A stretch of DNA of 7,827 nt. Source: Candidatus Acidulodesulfobacterium acidiphilum (GTDB lineage: Bacteria > SZUA-79 > Acidulodesulfobacterales > Acidulodesulfobacteraceae). This document shows, piece after piece, positions 1 to 7,627 of the stretch. The notes below the pieces were generated by a model, which searched no databases, had not been told where the DNA came from, and saw only the letters and a program-made list of their open reading frames with translations. The position numbers were made by a program, and so were the translations under genes. The stretch is taken from assembly GCA_008534395.1 (NCBI GenBank), contig SHMQ01000040.1, forward strand, positions 1-7,827, given 5' to 3'. Positions within the stretch are counted from its first letter, which is position 1, and every line of letters begins with the position of its first letter.

Positions 1-465
1 TTAATAGGTCTTAAAACGACTATTAAAACTTTTTTTCAAAAACCCGTAACGTTTCAGTATCCAAAGGAGCATCTAAGGATAGCCGAAAGATTCAGGGCTT
101 TTCCTCATCTTAACGTTAACGGCGACGGCTCTTTAAGATGCGTAGCTTGTATTTTATGCGAGACCGTCTGTCCGTCCGAAGCGATAAAAATAAAAACCGG
201 TTACGTGGACTACGGATTAGAACACGAACTTACGGAAAGGCAAAAACATAATCACAGTTTAGACAATTTAAAACAAGGAATTTACAATGACGGAAGACGT
301 CATCCGTCTTCATTTGAAATCGATTTATTAAGATGTATCTGTTGCGGTTACTGCGAAGAAATATGTCCCGAGGAAGCTATCAGTCTTGGAACCGATTACG
401 AGGTTGCATTTTATACGCGGGATGAAGGCATTTACGGCATAGATAAATTAATTAAATCTAGATAA
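1..465 (+). CDS. nuoI: NADH-quinone oxidoreductase subunit I, 5'-truncated by the window edge
   Basis: Reading frame 1 is open from the first base to the TAA at 463-465, giving 154 visible residues. NuoI is the peripheral-arm subunit that carries the two [4Fe-4S] clusters N6a and N6b and passes electrons toward N2 and quinone. Both ferredoxin motifs are complete, counting residues from the window start: C47-x2-C50-x2-C53-x3-C57-P and C112-x2-C115-x2-C118-x3-C122-P, with an extra Cys at 114. Before them comes the family-typical stretch with VTFQYP (residues 16-21) and ERFR (29-32), which lies near the N-terminus in other NuoI proteins. Probably only about 10-25 residues are missing. The GTG at 205 is internal to the gene and should not be taken as a start, since using it would lose the first cluster motif. 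nuoJ follows after 17 bases, and nuoH would be expected just upstream of the window. Confidence 0.96.
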   Translation, partial: LIGLKTTIKTFFQKPVTFQYPKEHLRIAERFRAFPHLNVNGDGSLRCVACILCETVCPSEAIKIKTGYVDYGLEHELTERQKHNHSLDNLKQGIYNDGRRHPSSFEIDLLRCICCGYCEEICPEEAISLGTDYEVAFYTRDEGIYGIDKLIKSR

Positions 466-470
466 AACTT

Positions 471-475
471 GAGGT
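471..475 (+). promoter_or_regulatory. Ribosome binding site supporting the GTG start of nuoJ
   Basis: GAGGT lies 7 bases before the GTG at 483. It supports this rare start codon. The nearest in-frame ATG codons lie about 17 and 22 codons further in and would remove most of the first membrane helix, so GTG is the better choice. Confidence 0.6.
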
Positions 476-482
476 ATTAATC

Positions 483-986
483 GTGGAAGCACTATTCTAC
501 ATTTTTGCATTTATAGCTATTTTTTCTGCGCTGATGGTTATATCTATGAAAAATCCATTGACTTCAGCGCTTTATTTAGTACTTTGTTTTTTTGCGCTTG
601 CAGGTTTCTACGTGCTTTTAGATATGCAGTTTCTTGCCGTAATGCAGATACTGGTTTATGCCGGAGCGATAATGGTTCTTGTAGTATTGGTTATAATGTT
701 GTTAAATATTTCTAGATTAAACGCCGTAAAGACGGATTTTCATCAGAAAATTATCGGAATCGTAATTGCAATAGTTTTGTTTGCGGAAATAGTTATATAT
801 ACGGTAGGCGGAAAGACCAAAAAGCCTACCGGCATATTTACTCACGCGGTAATAAATAAAATCGGCAATACGCAGGTCATAGGAAAATTTTTATTTACTA
901 AATATACTCTGTCTTTTGAAATTGCTTCTATACTGCTTTTTGTAGCGATTATAGGGGCATATTTATTTGCCAAGAAAAAACTTTAA
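483..986 (+). CDS. nuoJ: NADH-quinone oxidoreductase subunit J
   Basis: This 167-residue membrane protein has five predicted helices, the usual size and layout for NuoJ, which joins NuoA, NuoH and NuoK near the quinone site and E-channel. The diagnostic segment is residues 55-75, reading QILVYAGAIMVL and then a hydrophobic run ending in LLN. It matches the conserved third helix of the family, whose pi-bulge changes during turnover in solved complex I structures. The C-terminal helix has the FEIASILL pattern (residues 145-152), with Glu146 at a position often acidic in non-enterobacterial NuoJ. Residues 108-142 form the loop between helices 4 and 5. The start is GTG, chosen because of a GAGGT 7 bases upstream. 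Nothing suggests truncation or frameshift. nuoI lies 17 bases before it and nuoK 33 bases after it. Confidence 0.95.
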   Translation: MEALFYIFAFIAIFSALMVISMKNPLTSALYLVLCFFALAGFYVLLDMQFLAVMQILVYAGAIMVLVVLVIMLLNISRLNAVKTDFHQKIIGIVIAIVLFAEIVIYTVGGKTKKPTGIFTHAVINKIGNTQVIGKFLFTKYTLSFEIASILLFVAIIGAYLFAKKKL

Positions 987-1019
987 TAAAATAACGGCGG
1001 TAAATAAGGTGATAAATTT

Positions 1020-1313
1020 ATGAATAACTATTTGATAGTAGCTGGAATAATTTTTTGTATCGGCGCTCTCGGCGTTCTTATGCGGAAAAATTTAATAATT
1101 GTTTTTATGAGTTTAGAATTGATGTTTAATGCCGCAAATCTCGGCTTCGTAGCGGTATCTAACCGTTTAAATCTTATTTCCGGCGACGTATTCGTCATTT
1201 TCGTAATGGTGGTAGCGGCTGCCGAAGCTGCAGTAGCCCTGGGTATTATAGTTGCTTTTTACAGGGAAAAAGGAACTGTGGACATGGATAAAGCAAACGA
1301 ATTAAAAAATTAA
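1020..1313 (+). CDS. nuoK: NADH-quinone oxidoreductase subunit K
   Basis: This 97-residue protein has three membrane helices and is a homologue of MrpC and ND4L. It links the E-channel to the antiporter-like pumps. The two buried glutamates needed for proton transfer are visible: Glu33 in SLELMFNA (E. coli Glu36) and Glu69 in AAAEAAVAL (E. coli Glu72). The Arg-Lys-Asn after helix 1 (residues 22-24) is the usual cytoplasmic loop. Only the C-terminal tail after about residue 85 is poorly conserved. The ATG at 1020 has an AAGGTG site at 1006-1011, a good distance away. The length is the family norm of about 100 residues, so the start is secure. Confidence 0.96.
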   Translation: MNNYLIVAGIIFCIGALGVLMRKNLIIVFMSLELMFNAANLGFVAVSNRLNLISGDVFVIFVMVVAAAEAAVALGIIVAFYREKGTVDMDKANELKN

Positions 1314-1333
1314 TATAAAAGGTAGTTAATAAA

Positions 1334-3217
1334 ATGGATTTTAAAACATCTATTACTTGGCTCATTCCGTTATTTCCGCTTGCGGGGTTTCTGTTATGGG
1401 GTTTGTTCGGAAGATATATTAAAGGGCTTTCAGGATATTTAGCCAGCGCTTTCATTGGAATATCCTTTATTTTGTCAGTTATTTTGTTTTTTATAGTCGC
1501 ATATTCTCACGGCTTTACCGATACTCTTTATCCATGGGTACATGCAGGAACTTTAAAAGTTGGAGTTTCTGCAGTTATAGACAGGCTTTCCGTAATTATG
1601 CTAGTGATGGTTACCGGGGTAAGTACTCTTGTTCATATATACTCTATAGGATATATGCAGGACGATAAAGGTTTTTCGAGATATTTTTCTTTTTTAAATT
1701 TGTTTGTGTTTTCTATGATAATGCTGGTTATGTCTAATAACGTGCTTTTACTATACGTATTTTGGGAAGCGGTCGGATTTTGCTCCTATATACTTATTGG
1801 CTTCTGGTATGAAAAAAAGTCTGCCTCGGATGCAGGCAAAAAAGCATTTATAGTAAACAGAGTCGGGGATTTTGGGTTTGCAACGGGAATATTCCTTTTA
1901 TTTATGACGACTAAAACTCTTAATTACGAAAAAATATTTGCTATGGTGCCTACATTACCGACGCTGACCGTAACCGTTATAGCGCTTCTGTTATTTGCAG
2001 GAGCTGTAGGAAAATCGGCACAGTTCCCTTTGCATGTATGGCTGCCGGACGCTATGGAAGGTCCTACTCCCGTCAGCGCGTTGATACATGCAGCAACAAT
2101 GGTCACAGCAGGAGTATATATGATAGCAAGATTTCACGTGCTGTTTTCATATTCGCCTACGGCCTCTGAAGTCGTTCTCATAGTAGGAACGTTCACTGCA
2201 TTTTTTGCGGCGTTTATAGCTCTTACCCAGTATGATATAAAAAGAATAGTTGCATATTCTACTGTCAGTCAGCTGGGTTATATGTTTATGGCGGTAGGCA
2301 TAGGTTCATATACGGCAGGCATGTTTCATCTTATATCCCACGCTATTTTTAAAGGACTGCTTTTTTTAACGGCGGGCAGCGTAATGCACGGACTTTCGGG
2401 AGAATTGGATTTAAGAAAAATGGGCGGATTATACTCGAAAATGAAAACTACCGCGATAACTTTCATAGTAGGCGGTCTAGCGCTGTCGGGTATACCTCCG
2501 TTTTCCGGTTTTTTTTCTAAAGATGCTATATTGGCGGATGTTTATAATAAGGGTTATTATTTTGCATGGGCTGTAGGAGAGATAACGGCATTAATGACGG
2601 CATTTTATATTTTCAGGCTGATATTTTTAGCTTTTTTTGGAGAGTCTAAAGTAGATAAGGGTTTACATGTGCATGAATCTCCGAAAATTATGACGATTCC
2701 TATGATAATAATGGCTGTTTTTGCTTCTACTATTGGTTTTCTGGGAATACCGCCCTTAAATCATTCTGTATTTTATAAATTTTTGCATGTTGATTTTCTG
2801 AATGCTAAAAATTTTGCGCCTATAGTAAATAATATGCCTTGGTACGCACTTAGTTCTATTTCCGTGGCTGCGGGTTTAATCGGAATATATATAGCATATT
2901 TATTGTATATTAAAAAGGCTGTAGATCCCGAAAAAATCAAGAATATGTTTAAACCGGTTTATGAACTTTCTTATAATAAGGTTTATATAGACGAAATATA
3001 TGATTTTCTAATCGTCAAACCAATGCTTGTTTTTTTTGATTTTCTCTGGAAAATCGTGGATATTAAGATAATAGACGGCGCAGTTAACGGGATTGCCGGA
3101 GCATTCGGTAATTTTTCGGTTAAAGCTAGAAAAATTCAAAACGGTATGCTGATGAGCTATATTTTGACGCTTTCTATAGGCGTTGCGGCAGTTCTTTTTT
3201 ATTATTTTATCAGGTAA
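1334..3217 (+). CDS. nuoL: NADH-quinone oxidoreductase subunit L (distal proton-pumping subunit)
   Basis: This 627-residue protein is the largest antiporter-like subunit, at the far end of the membrane arm, and is expected to have 16 helices. The proton-path residues are all in place: Glu145 in FWEAVGFCSY (E. coli Glu144), Asp179 in NRVGDFGF, Lys227 in GKSAQFPLH (E. coli Lys229), His252 in LIHAATMV, His332 and His336 in FHLISHAIFK, and Lys396-Asp397 in FFSKDAIL (E. coli Lys399-Asp400). The C-terminal part (about residues 545-627), with YNKVYIDEIYDFL, matches the NuoL-specific region that carries the long lateral helix running back along NuoM and NuoN. This separates it from NuoM and from Mrp or hydrogenase paralogues. 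The ATG at 1334 is 20 bases after nuoK, with a modest AAAAGG site about 11 bases upstream. No missing residue or frame break is seen. Confidence 0.97.
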   Translation: MDFKTSITWLIPLFPLAGFLLWGLFGRYIKGLSGYLASAFIGISFILSVILFFIVAYSHGFTDTLYPWVHAGTLKVGVSAVIDRLSVIMLVMVTGVSTLVHIYSIGYMQDDKGFSRYFSFLNLFVFSMIMLVMSNNVLLLYVFWEAVGFCSYILIGFWYEKKSASDAGKKAFIVNRVGDFGFATGIFLLFMTTKTLNYEKIFAMVPTLPTLTVTVIALLLFAGAVGKSAQFPLHVWLPDAMEGPTPVSALIHAATMVTAGVYMIARFHVLFSYSPTASEVVLIVGTFTAFFAAFIALTQYDIKRIVAYSTVSQLGYMFMAVGIGSYTAGMFHLISHAIFKGLLFLTAGSVMHGLSGELDLRKMGGLYSKMKTTAITFIVGGLALSGIPPFSGFFSKDAILADVYNKGYYFAWAVGEITALMTAFYIFRLIFLAFFGESKVDKGLHVHESPKIMTIPMIIMAVFASTIGFLGIPPLNHSVFYKFLHVDFLNAKNFAPIVNNMPWYALSSISVAAGLIGIYIAYLLYIKKAVDPEKIKNMFKPVYELSYNKVYIDEIYDFLIVKPMLVFFDFLWKIVDIKIIDGAVNGIAGAFGNFSVKARKIQNGMLMSYILTLSIGVAAVLFYYFIR

Positions 3218-3278
3218 CGACAATATATATAAAATTAACGCGGTAAGGATAACATATAAACTATAAAGGATATTAAAA

Positions 3279-4838
3279 ATGGCTTTTTTTATGAAATACA
3301 TTTTAACTATACTGATTTTTTTTCCAACCGTCGCCGTATTGATATTGCTGCCTATAAATAAGAAAAATGAAGGGCTTTTGAGAAACCTTGCGACGTTTTT
3401 GTCGCTCGCAGAGTTTATAGCTTCATATTATCTATTTATCTATTTTAAGCCTGATACGTATAAGTTTCAATTCATAGAAAAATTTAACTGGATACCGTCG
3501 TTCGGCGCATCTTATTTTTTGGGTATCGACGGCGTAAGTCTTTTTTTAATTCTTTTAACGACTTTGCTAACGTTCGTATCTTTGTTGTCAAGTTACAGGT
3601 ACATAAAAGACCATGTTAAAGAATTCGTTATTTTGATGCTTCTGCTGGAAACATTTATGTTAGGTACTTTTGCTGCGTTGGACGTTCTGCTGTTTTACGT
3701 TTTCTGGGAATTTATGCTGATACCTATGTATTTTATAATAGGAATGTGGGGTACCGGAAAAAGAATATATTCTGCGGTAAAGTTTTTTCTTTATACCCTT
3801 GCCGGCTCTTTAGTAATGTTATTCGGCATAATTTATATATTTATAATACATTATCAACAGACGGGCAATTTTACGTTCAATTTAATTAAGTTGTATAATA
3901 CCAATATTCCGGTAGGCTTGCAGATATTGCTGTTTATAGCCTTATTTCTTGGGTTTGCGATTAAAGTCCCCATTTTTCCGTTTCACACGTGGCTGCCCGA
4001 TGCGCATACCGAAGCCCCTACCGCAGGCAGCGTTATACTTGCCGGCGTTTTATTGAAGTTCGGAATTTACGGATTTTTTAGGTTTGCAATACCTTTACTT
4101 CCGAATGCAGCGCTAATTTTAGCTCCGTATTTAGTGATAATAGGCGTTATAGGAATTTTATACGGCGCATTTGTTTCTATCGTTCAAAAAGACCTTAAAA
4201 GATTGGTCGCATTTTCCAGCGTTTCGCATATGGGCTTCATAATGGTGGGATTGTTTGCATTGACCGCCGTAAGCATAAACGGAGCGGTTTATCAGCTATT
4301 AAATCATGGAGTAGATACCGGAGCGTTATTTCTTTTTGTAGGTATGATTTATGAAAGGATGCATACGAGGCAGATTAAAGATTTAGGAGGAATAGCGAAA
4401 AAAGCTCCTATTTTAACCGTTTTATTCTTAACTTCCGTGCTGGCCTCAGTCGGACTGCCCGGTTTAAACGGTTTTATCGGCGAATTTTTAATTTTAATAG
4501 GTTCGTTCCGCTCATATCCTGCGTTGACGATTATTGCAACCAGCGGTATCATTTTTGCGGCGGTTTACTTATTATGGATGTTCCAGAGAGTGATGTTTCA
4601 AGCTCCTCACGAGCAGACAGAGCCGTACAATCATCATCTTGAGTCTTTCGACGATATGAACCTTAGGGAAATTATAACCGTTTTGCCTTTAATAATATTG
4701 ATGGTCTTAATGGGATTTTATCCTGCTCCTTTTTTAGACAGAATAGGTCCTTCGGTTTTACATTTTTTAACTATGCTCAATCATCACAAGATTTTATATA
4801 ATGCCATAAAAATAAAGACGGGGTTATCCAATGCATAA
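3279..4838 (+). CDS. nuoM: NADH-quinone oxidoreductase subunit M (middle proton-pumping subunit)
   Basis: This 519-residue protein is the middle antiporter-like subunit, expected to have 14 helices. Key residues are Glu144 in FWEFMLIPMY (E. coli Glu144), Lys229 in FAIKVPIFPFHTWLPD (E. coli Lys234), Lys260 in GVLLKFG (E. coli Lys265), His317 in SVSHMGF (E. coli His322), His343 in LLNHGVDTGALF (E. coli His348) and Glu402 in GEFLIL (E. coli Glu407). Glu rather than Lys in helix 12 is what marks NuoM against NuoL and NuoN. The ATG at 3279 follows AAGGA at 3266-3270 by 8 bases. A second ATG at 3291 (Met5) is possible but less well spaced. The 61-base gap to nuoL is the longest between nuo genes here and shows no clear promoter or terminator. 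The 3' end overlaps nuoN by 8 bases. Confidence 0.97.
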   Translation: MAFFMKYILTILIFFPTVAVLILLPINKKNEGLLRNLATFLSLAEFIASYYLFIYFKPDTYKFQFIEKFNWIPSFGASYFLGIDGVSLFLILLTTLLTFVSLLSSYRYIKDHVKEFVILMLLLETFMLGTFAALDVLLFYVFWEFMLIPMYFIIGMWGTGKRIYSAVKFFLYTLAGSLVMLFGIIYIFIIHYQQTGNFTFNLIKLYNTNIPVGLQILLFIALFLGFAIKVPIFPFHTWLPDAHTEAPTAGSVILAGVLLKFGIYGFFRFAIPLLPNAALILAPYLVIIGVIGILYGAFVSIVQKDLKRLVAFSSVSHMGFIMVGLFALTAVSINGAVYQLLNHGVDTGALFLFVGMIYERMHTRQIKDLGGIAKKAPILTVLFLTSVLASVGLPGLNGFIGEFLILIGSFRSYPALTIIATSGIIFAAVYLLWMFQRVMFQAPHEQTEPYNHHLESFDDMNLREIITVLPLIILMVLMGFYPAPFLDRIGPSVLHFLTMLNHHKILYNAIKIKTGLSNA

Positions 4839-6384
4839 TATTATGCCTGCAATATACGGATTAAATTCTTTGGAAAAAAGCATGATAAGCATTATACCGG
4901 AAGCGGTAATAATACTATTTGCTTTTATAGTACTATTTTTAACGTTTTTTGAAAAAATAGCAAAAAGCAAAAATTCGTATTATCTGTCTTTAATCGGCAT
5001 AGCGTTTTCAATTTTATACGTCGCTATGCTGTCGGGAAGAAATTTGACGGGATTTTACGGGTCAGTAGTATTTAACGGCTATGACGTATTTTTATTTATT
5101 GCTATTTTGTTGTCTGGTTTTTTAACCGTCCTTGTTTCTAAAGATTATATAGAAAATTTCGATGTCCCTTATCCTGAATATTACAGTATAATTCTTTTTG
5201 GAATATCGGCGATGATGTTTTTGGTGTCATCCAATAATTTGATAATGGTCTTTATATCTTTAGAATTTATGTCTATTTGCGCATATATACTTACCGGATA
5301 TATAAGAGGAAACACGCGCAGTACGGAAGCTGCGCTTAAATATCTTATACTGGGAACTTTTGCATCCGCTTTTTTAATTTTCGGGTCTGTATTTATTTAC
5401 GCTGCAGTCGGACACCTGAACTTAAGTTTAATACATTCCTATTTGGAAAACATTTCCTACGGTAAAAACGGCAGTACTTCTATTTTAAGCGGTATGGGCG
5501 AATATCTTTCCGTCGGACTTTTACTTTTTACTGTAGGATTAGCCTTTAAGATGTCTTTATTTCCTTTTCACGCTTGGACCCCGGACGCATACGACGGCGC
5601 ACCTACTCCGATAACTTCTTTTATGGCAACCGGAATAAAAGTAGCTGCTTTTGCAATATTTTTAAGAATTTATCTGCTCATTTATAATTTTAACGTTATC
5701 AATTTCAACGATATTCTCTGGATCCTTGCCGTTTTGTCGATGACTTTTGGAAATATAGCGGCTATTTTATCTTCAAACATTAAAAGACTTTTAGCATATT
5801 CTTCGATAGCTCAGGCAGGCTACATACTTATAGGAATAATAGGCGGCGGATTTTACGGTTATTCCGGCACGCTTTTTTATCTTTTTGCATATGTTTTTAT
5901 GACGGCGGGAGCTTTTGCGGTAGTTATAATATTTGAAAATTCCGATATTGTTTCTTTGGATATAAAAAAATATACCGGTATAGGATATAAATATCCCTTT
6001 ATTTCGGCGGCTATGGCTTTCTTTATGCTGTCTCTTGCGGGAATACCGGTTACTTCGGGATTTATGGGAAAATTTTACGTATTTTCGGCTGCCGTAAAAT
6101 CCGGCTATTATTGGTTAGTTTTTATCGCTTTGCTTAACAGTGCTTTTGCGGCATATTACTATATCAAGATAATAGTTAAAATGTATATGCCCGATAAGGA
6201 AGATTCTGCCGTTTCATGTATAGAGGCTGAAGGTAAAAATTACGGAATAGTTAACGGAAATATAAGTGAAGGAATAATGCTGGCCATAATAATATGCCTG
6301 TTTTTTACGCTTATAATGGGTGTTTATCCTCAAATATTTATTAATTTCGCCAATTATTCTGCTGCTTCTTTAGCTTCTTTATGA
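4831..6384 (+). CDS. nuoN: NADH-quinone oxidoreductase subunit N (proximal proton-pumping subunit)
   Basis: This 517-residue protein is the antiporter-like subunit nearest NuoK, expected to have 14 helices. Visible proton-path residues are Glu145 in FISLEFMSICAYIL (E. coli Glu133), Lys240 in AFKMSLFPFHAWTPD (E. coli Lys217), Lys270 in GIKVAAF (E. coli Lys247) and Lys414 in FMGKFYVF (E. coli Lys395). Lys318-Arg319 precede the helix with YSSIAQAGY. Residues 455-480 form a polar loop before the last helix. The protein is longer than E. coli NuoN (485 residues), partly through extra loop sequence around 203-222. The ATG at 4831 overlaps nuoM by 8 bases, and its ribosome binding site is weak (GGGG at 4820-4823). 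An in-frame ATG at 4843 (Met5) would start 4 bases after the nuoM stop, so the exact start is uncertain. Either way translation is probably coupled to nuoM. Confidence 0.96.
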   Translation: MHNIMPAIYGLNSLEKSMISIIPEAVIILFAFIVLFLTFFEKIAKSKNSYYLSLIGIAFSILYVAMLSGRNLTGFYGSVVFNGYDVFLFIAILLSGFLTVLVSKDYIENFDVPYPEYYSIILFGISAMMFLVSSNNLIMVFISLEFMSICAYILTGYIRGNTRSTEAALKYLILGTFASAFLIFGSVFIYAAVGHLNLSLIHSYLENISYGKNGSTSILSGMGEYLSVGLLLFTVGLAFKMSLFPFHAWTPDAYDGAPTPITSFMATGIKVAAFAIFLRIYLLIYNFNVINFNDILWILAVLSMTFGNIAAILSSNIKRLLAYSSIAQAGYILIGIIGGGFYGYSGTLFYLFAYVFMTAGAFAVVIIFENSDIVSLDIKKYTGIGYKYPFISAAMAFFMLSLAGIPVTSGFMGKFYVFSAAVKSGYYWLVFIALLNSAFAAYYYIKIIVKMYMPDKEDSAVSCIEAEGKNYGIVNGNISEGIMLAIIICLFFTLIMGVYPQIFINFANYSAASLASL

Positions 6385-7274
6385 AAGATATAGTTTATTT
6401 CGCTCCCGCCAAGGTTAACTTTTCTTTAAATATCGGTAAAAAAGAATCATGCGGACTTCATAAAATAGTTTCTCTTATGAGAAAAATTAACGTTAAAGAT
6501 AAGATAACGTTTAATTTAACGGACGGACAGTATAATATTAAAACGGTTGCAGGCTCAAATTTAAAAAACAAAATTTCGGAACGCGAACTTCAATCGCTCT
6601 CCAACGAGGGTAACATAACTATAAAAACTGCCAAGCTTTTTTTTAATACGCTAAACGTAAGAAATAAAGGAATAGATATATTAATAGAAAAAAATATTCC
6701 TTTTAACGCCGGCTTAGGCGGCGGCTCAAGCGACGGAGCAGGACTTTTATTAAAATTAAATGAAATTTACGGCAACCATTTAGATAAATTAGAATTAACG
6801 AAAATAGCTTTAAAAATCGGATCGGACGTCCCCTTTTTTCTTACCGAGAAAGATGCAGTAGTATCCGGTTTCGGCGAAAAAATAGAAGAAATTGAATCAA
6901 GCGCTCTTATGAAGTACTATATAGTTTTAGTAATACCCGATTTCGGAATAAGCACAAAAAAAGCATATGACGATTACGACGATTTTTTGTTGACAAATAA
7001 GTCAAATTATTATAATATTCAATACTTAGGCTTTAAAGAATTAAAATTAAAAAACGATTTCGAAAACGTTATATTTGCAAATTATAAGGTTATAAAAGAA
7101 ATTAAAGAATCTATGATTTTAAACGGAGCGGAAATTTCTCTTTTGTCAGGCAGCGGCTCTGCCGTGTTTGGGGCTTTTACTTCGGAGCATAGTGCTAAAG
7201 AATACATAAGTAAAATAAAATCGTTTAATTTTAACAACATAGTGCATTTGATTTTTTTGACGGAAACTTTATAA
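6381..7274 (+). CDS. ispE: 4-diphosphocytidyl-2-C-methyl-D-erythritol kinase
   Basis: This GHMP-family kinase phosphorylates CDP-methylerythritol at the 2-hydroxyl using ATP, the fourth step of the MEP pathway to IPP and DMAPP. At 297 residues it has the usual length. Motifs in order are PAKVNFSLNIG (residues 9-19, catalytic Lys11, E. coli Lys10), the ATP loop GLGGGSSDGAG (111-121), GSDVPFFL (147-154, catalytic Asp149, E. coli Asp141) and the C-terminal LSGSGSAVFG (255-264). Two departures are seen. The usual DGYH substrate motif reads CGLH (residues 24-27), and the usual SGSGP has Ser in place of Pro. The ATG sits inside the nuoN stop (ATGA, 4-base overlap), so the gene is translationally coupled to complex I, a plausible link to quinone side-chain supply. 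Other GHMP kinases are less likely given the motif set and length. Confidence 0.93.
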   Translation: MKDIVYFAPAKVNFSLNIGKKESCGLHKIVSLMRKINVKDKITFNLTDGQYNIKTVAGSNLKNKISERELQSLSNEGNITIKTAKLFFNTLNVRNKGIDILIEKNIPFNAGLGGGSSDGAGLLLKLNEIYGNHLDKLELTKIALKIGSDVPFFLTEKDAVVSGFGEKIEEIESSALMKYYIVLVIPDFGISTKKAYDDYDDFLLTNKSNYYNIQYLGFKELKLKNDFENVIFANYKVIKEIKESMILNGAEISLLSGSGSAVFGAFTSEHSAKEYISKIKSFNFNNIVHLIFLTETL

Positions 7275-7275
7275 A
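7248..7275 (+). promoter_or_regulatory. Possible sigma70-type promoter for spoVG inside the end of ispE
   Basis: TTGATT (7248-7253, four of six matches to TTGACA) and TATAAA (7270-7275, five of six matches to TATAAT) are separated by 16 bases. Transcription would begin near 7282 and give a leader of about 30 bases carrying the strong spoVG ribosome binding site. In such AT-rich DNA a match of this quality can arise by chance, so this is a candidate only. Confidence 0.3.
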
Positions 7276-7299
7276 CTATTACTCAACCGATTTCATTTT

Positions 7300-7305
7300 G
7301 GAGGG
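7300..7305 (+). promoter_or_regulatory. Strong ribosome binding site of spoVG
   Basis: GGAGGG lies 6 bases before the ATG at 7312. It is the closest match to the anti-Shine-Dalgarno consensus in the window, while the nuo genes have weaker sites. This suggests SpoVG is made at a higher level than the products of the upstream genes. Confidence 0.75.
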
Positions 7306-7311
7306 ATTTTT

Positions 7312-7575
7312 ATGCAAGTTACAGAAGTTAATGTTTTTCCTGTTAATGAAGAAAAATTAAAAGCCTATGTTACGATTACGTTCGATAATTGTTTCGTAGT
7401 AAGGGACCTTAAAATTATTAACGGAAAGGACGGTTTATTTGTCGCTATGCCAAGCAAAAAAAGAAAAGACGGCACATTCAAAGACACGGCGCATCCTCTT
7501 AACAACGAAACAAGGGATATGATAGAGACGGCGGTGCTCGCGTCTTATGAAACCGCGGTAAGCAATCAGGAATAG
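7312..7575 (+). CDS. spoVG: SpoVG family nucleic-acid-binding regulator
   Basis: This is a small soluble protein of 87 residues, the usual length for the SpoVG core. Recognition rests on the start MQVTEVNVFPV, the middle segment DLKIINGKDGLFVAMPSKK (residues 32-50) and the C-terminal ETRDMIETAVLASYE helix region. SpoVG proteins bind DNA and RNA in Bacillus, Staphylococcus, Listeria and Borrelia and act as broad regulators. The name comes from a Bacillus sporulation phenotype, but many non-sporulating bacteria carry the gene. The basic patch KKRKDG (49-54) lies in the region linked to nucleic-acid contact in the family. The gene lies 37 bases after ispE, has a strong GGAGGG site, and is followed by a hairpin with a T-tract. 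Its targets cannot be told from this window. Confidence 0.93.
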   Translation: MQVTEVNVFPVNEEKLKAYVTITFDNCFVVRDLKIINGKDGLFVAMPSKKRKDGTFKDTAHPLNNETRDMIETAVLASYETAVSNQE

Positions 7576-7589
7576 TTCGTGATTTTCGG

Positions 7590-7616
7590 TTCACAACTTA
7601 TAAGTTGTGAATTTTT
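7590..7616 (+). terminator. Hairpin plus T-tract after spoVG, likely intrinsic terminator
   Basis: Bases 7590-7611 are a perfect 22-base palindrome. As RNA it would fold into a 9-bp stem (UUCACAACU with AGUUGUGAA) and a UAUA loop. TTTTT follows at 7612-7616, with further T-rich sequence to 7628. This is the form of a Rho-independent terminator for the nuo-ispE-spoVG unit on the + strand. The stem has only 3 G-C pairs, so termination may be partial. The upstream flank gives no T-tract on the - strand, so it should work in one direction only. It ends 11 bases before the tRNA, which raises the question of how the tRNA is transcribed. Confidence 0.65.
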
Positions 7617-7627
7617 ATATTTTAATT

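Noticed and set aside
1246-1455. 69-codon open frame on the - strand over the nuoK/nuoL junction
   Set aside because: It overlaps two well-supported genes, has no family resemblance, and the translation has low-complexity character.
1924-2106. 60-codon open frame on the - strand inside nuoL
   Set aside because: It is antisense to one of the most conserved parts of NuoL (the Lys227 region), so the open frame follows from codon constraints.
2506-2518. Run of T bases in nuoL (also at the nuoM start) as a possible slippage site
   Set aside because: The frame continues intact through FSGFFSKD and no alternative product is supported, and such runs are common in this AT-rich DNA.
3008-3301. 97-codon open frame on the - strand across the nuoL end and nuoM start
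   Set aside because: It lies opposite conserved nuoL sequence, shows no recognisable protein motif, and is a by-product of AT-rich coding bias.
4349-4552. 67-codon open frame on the - strand inside nuoM
   Set aside because: It is antisense to conserved NuoM helices and has no motif of its own.
5806-5823. NuoN has Gln328 in YSSIAQAGY where E. coli NuoN has His
   Set aside because: Gln at this site is common outside enterobacteria, including cyanobacterial NdhB, so it is not a defect or novelty.
1334-6384. Possibility that the three antiporter-like genes are an Mrp antiporter or a membrane-bound hydrogenase
   Set aside because: They are preceded by nuoI, nuoJ and nuoK in standard order, NuoL has its lateral-helix C-terminus, and NuoM has the helix-12 Glu, so this is complex I.
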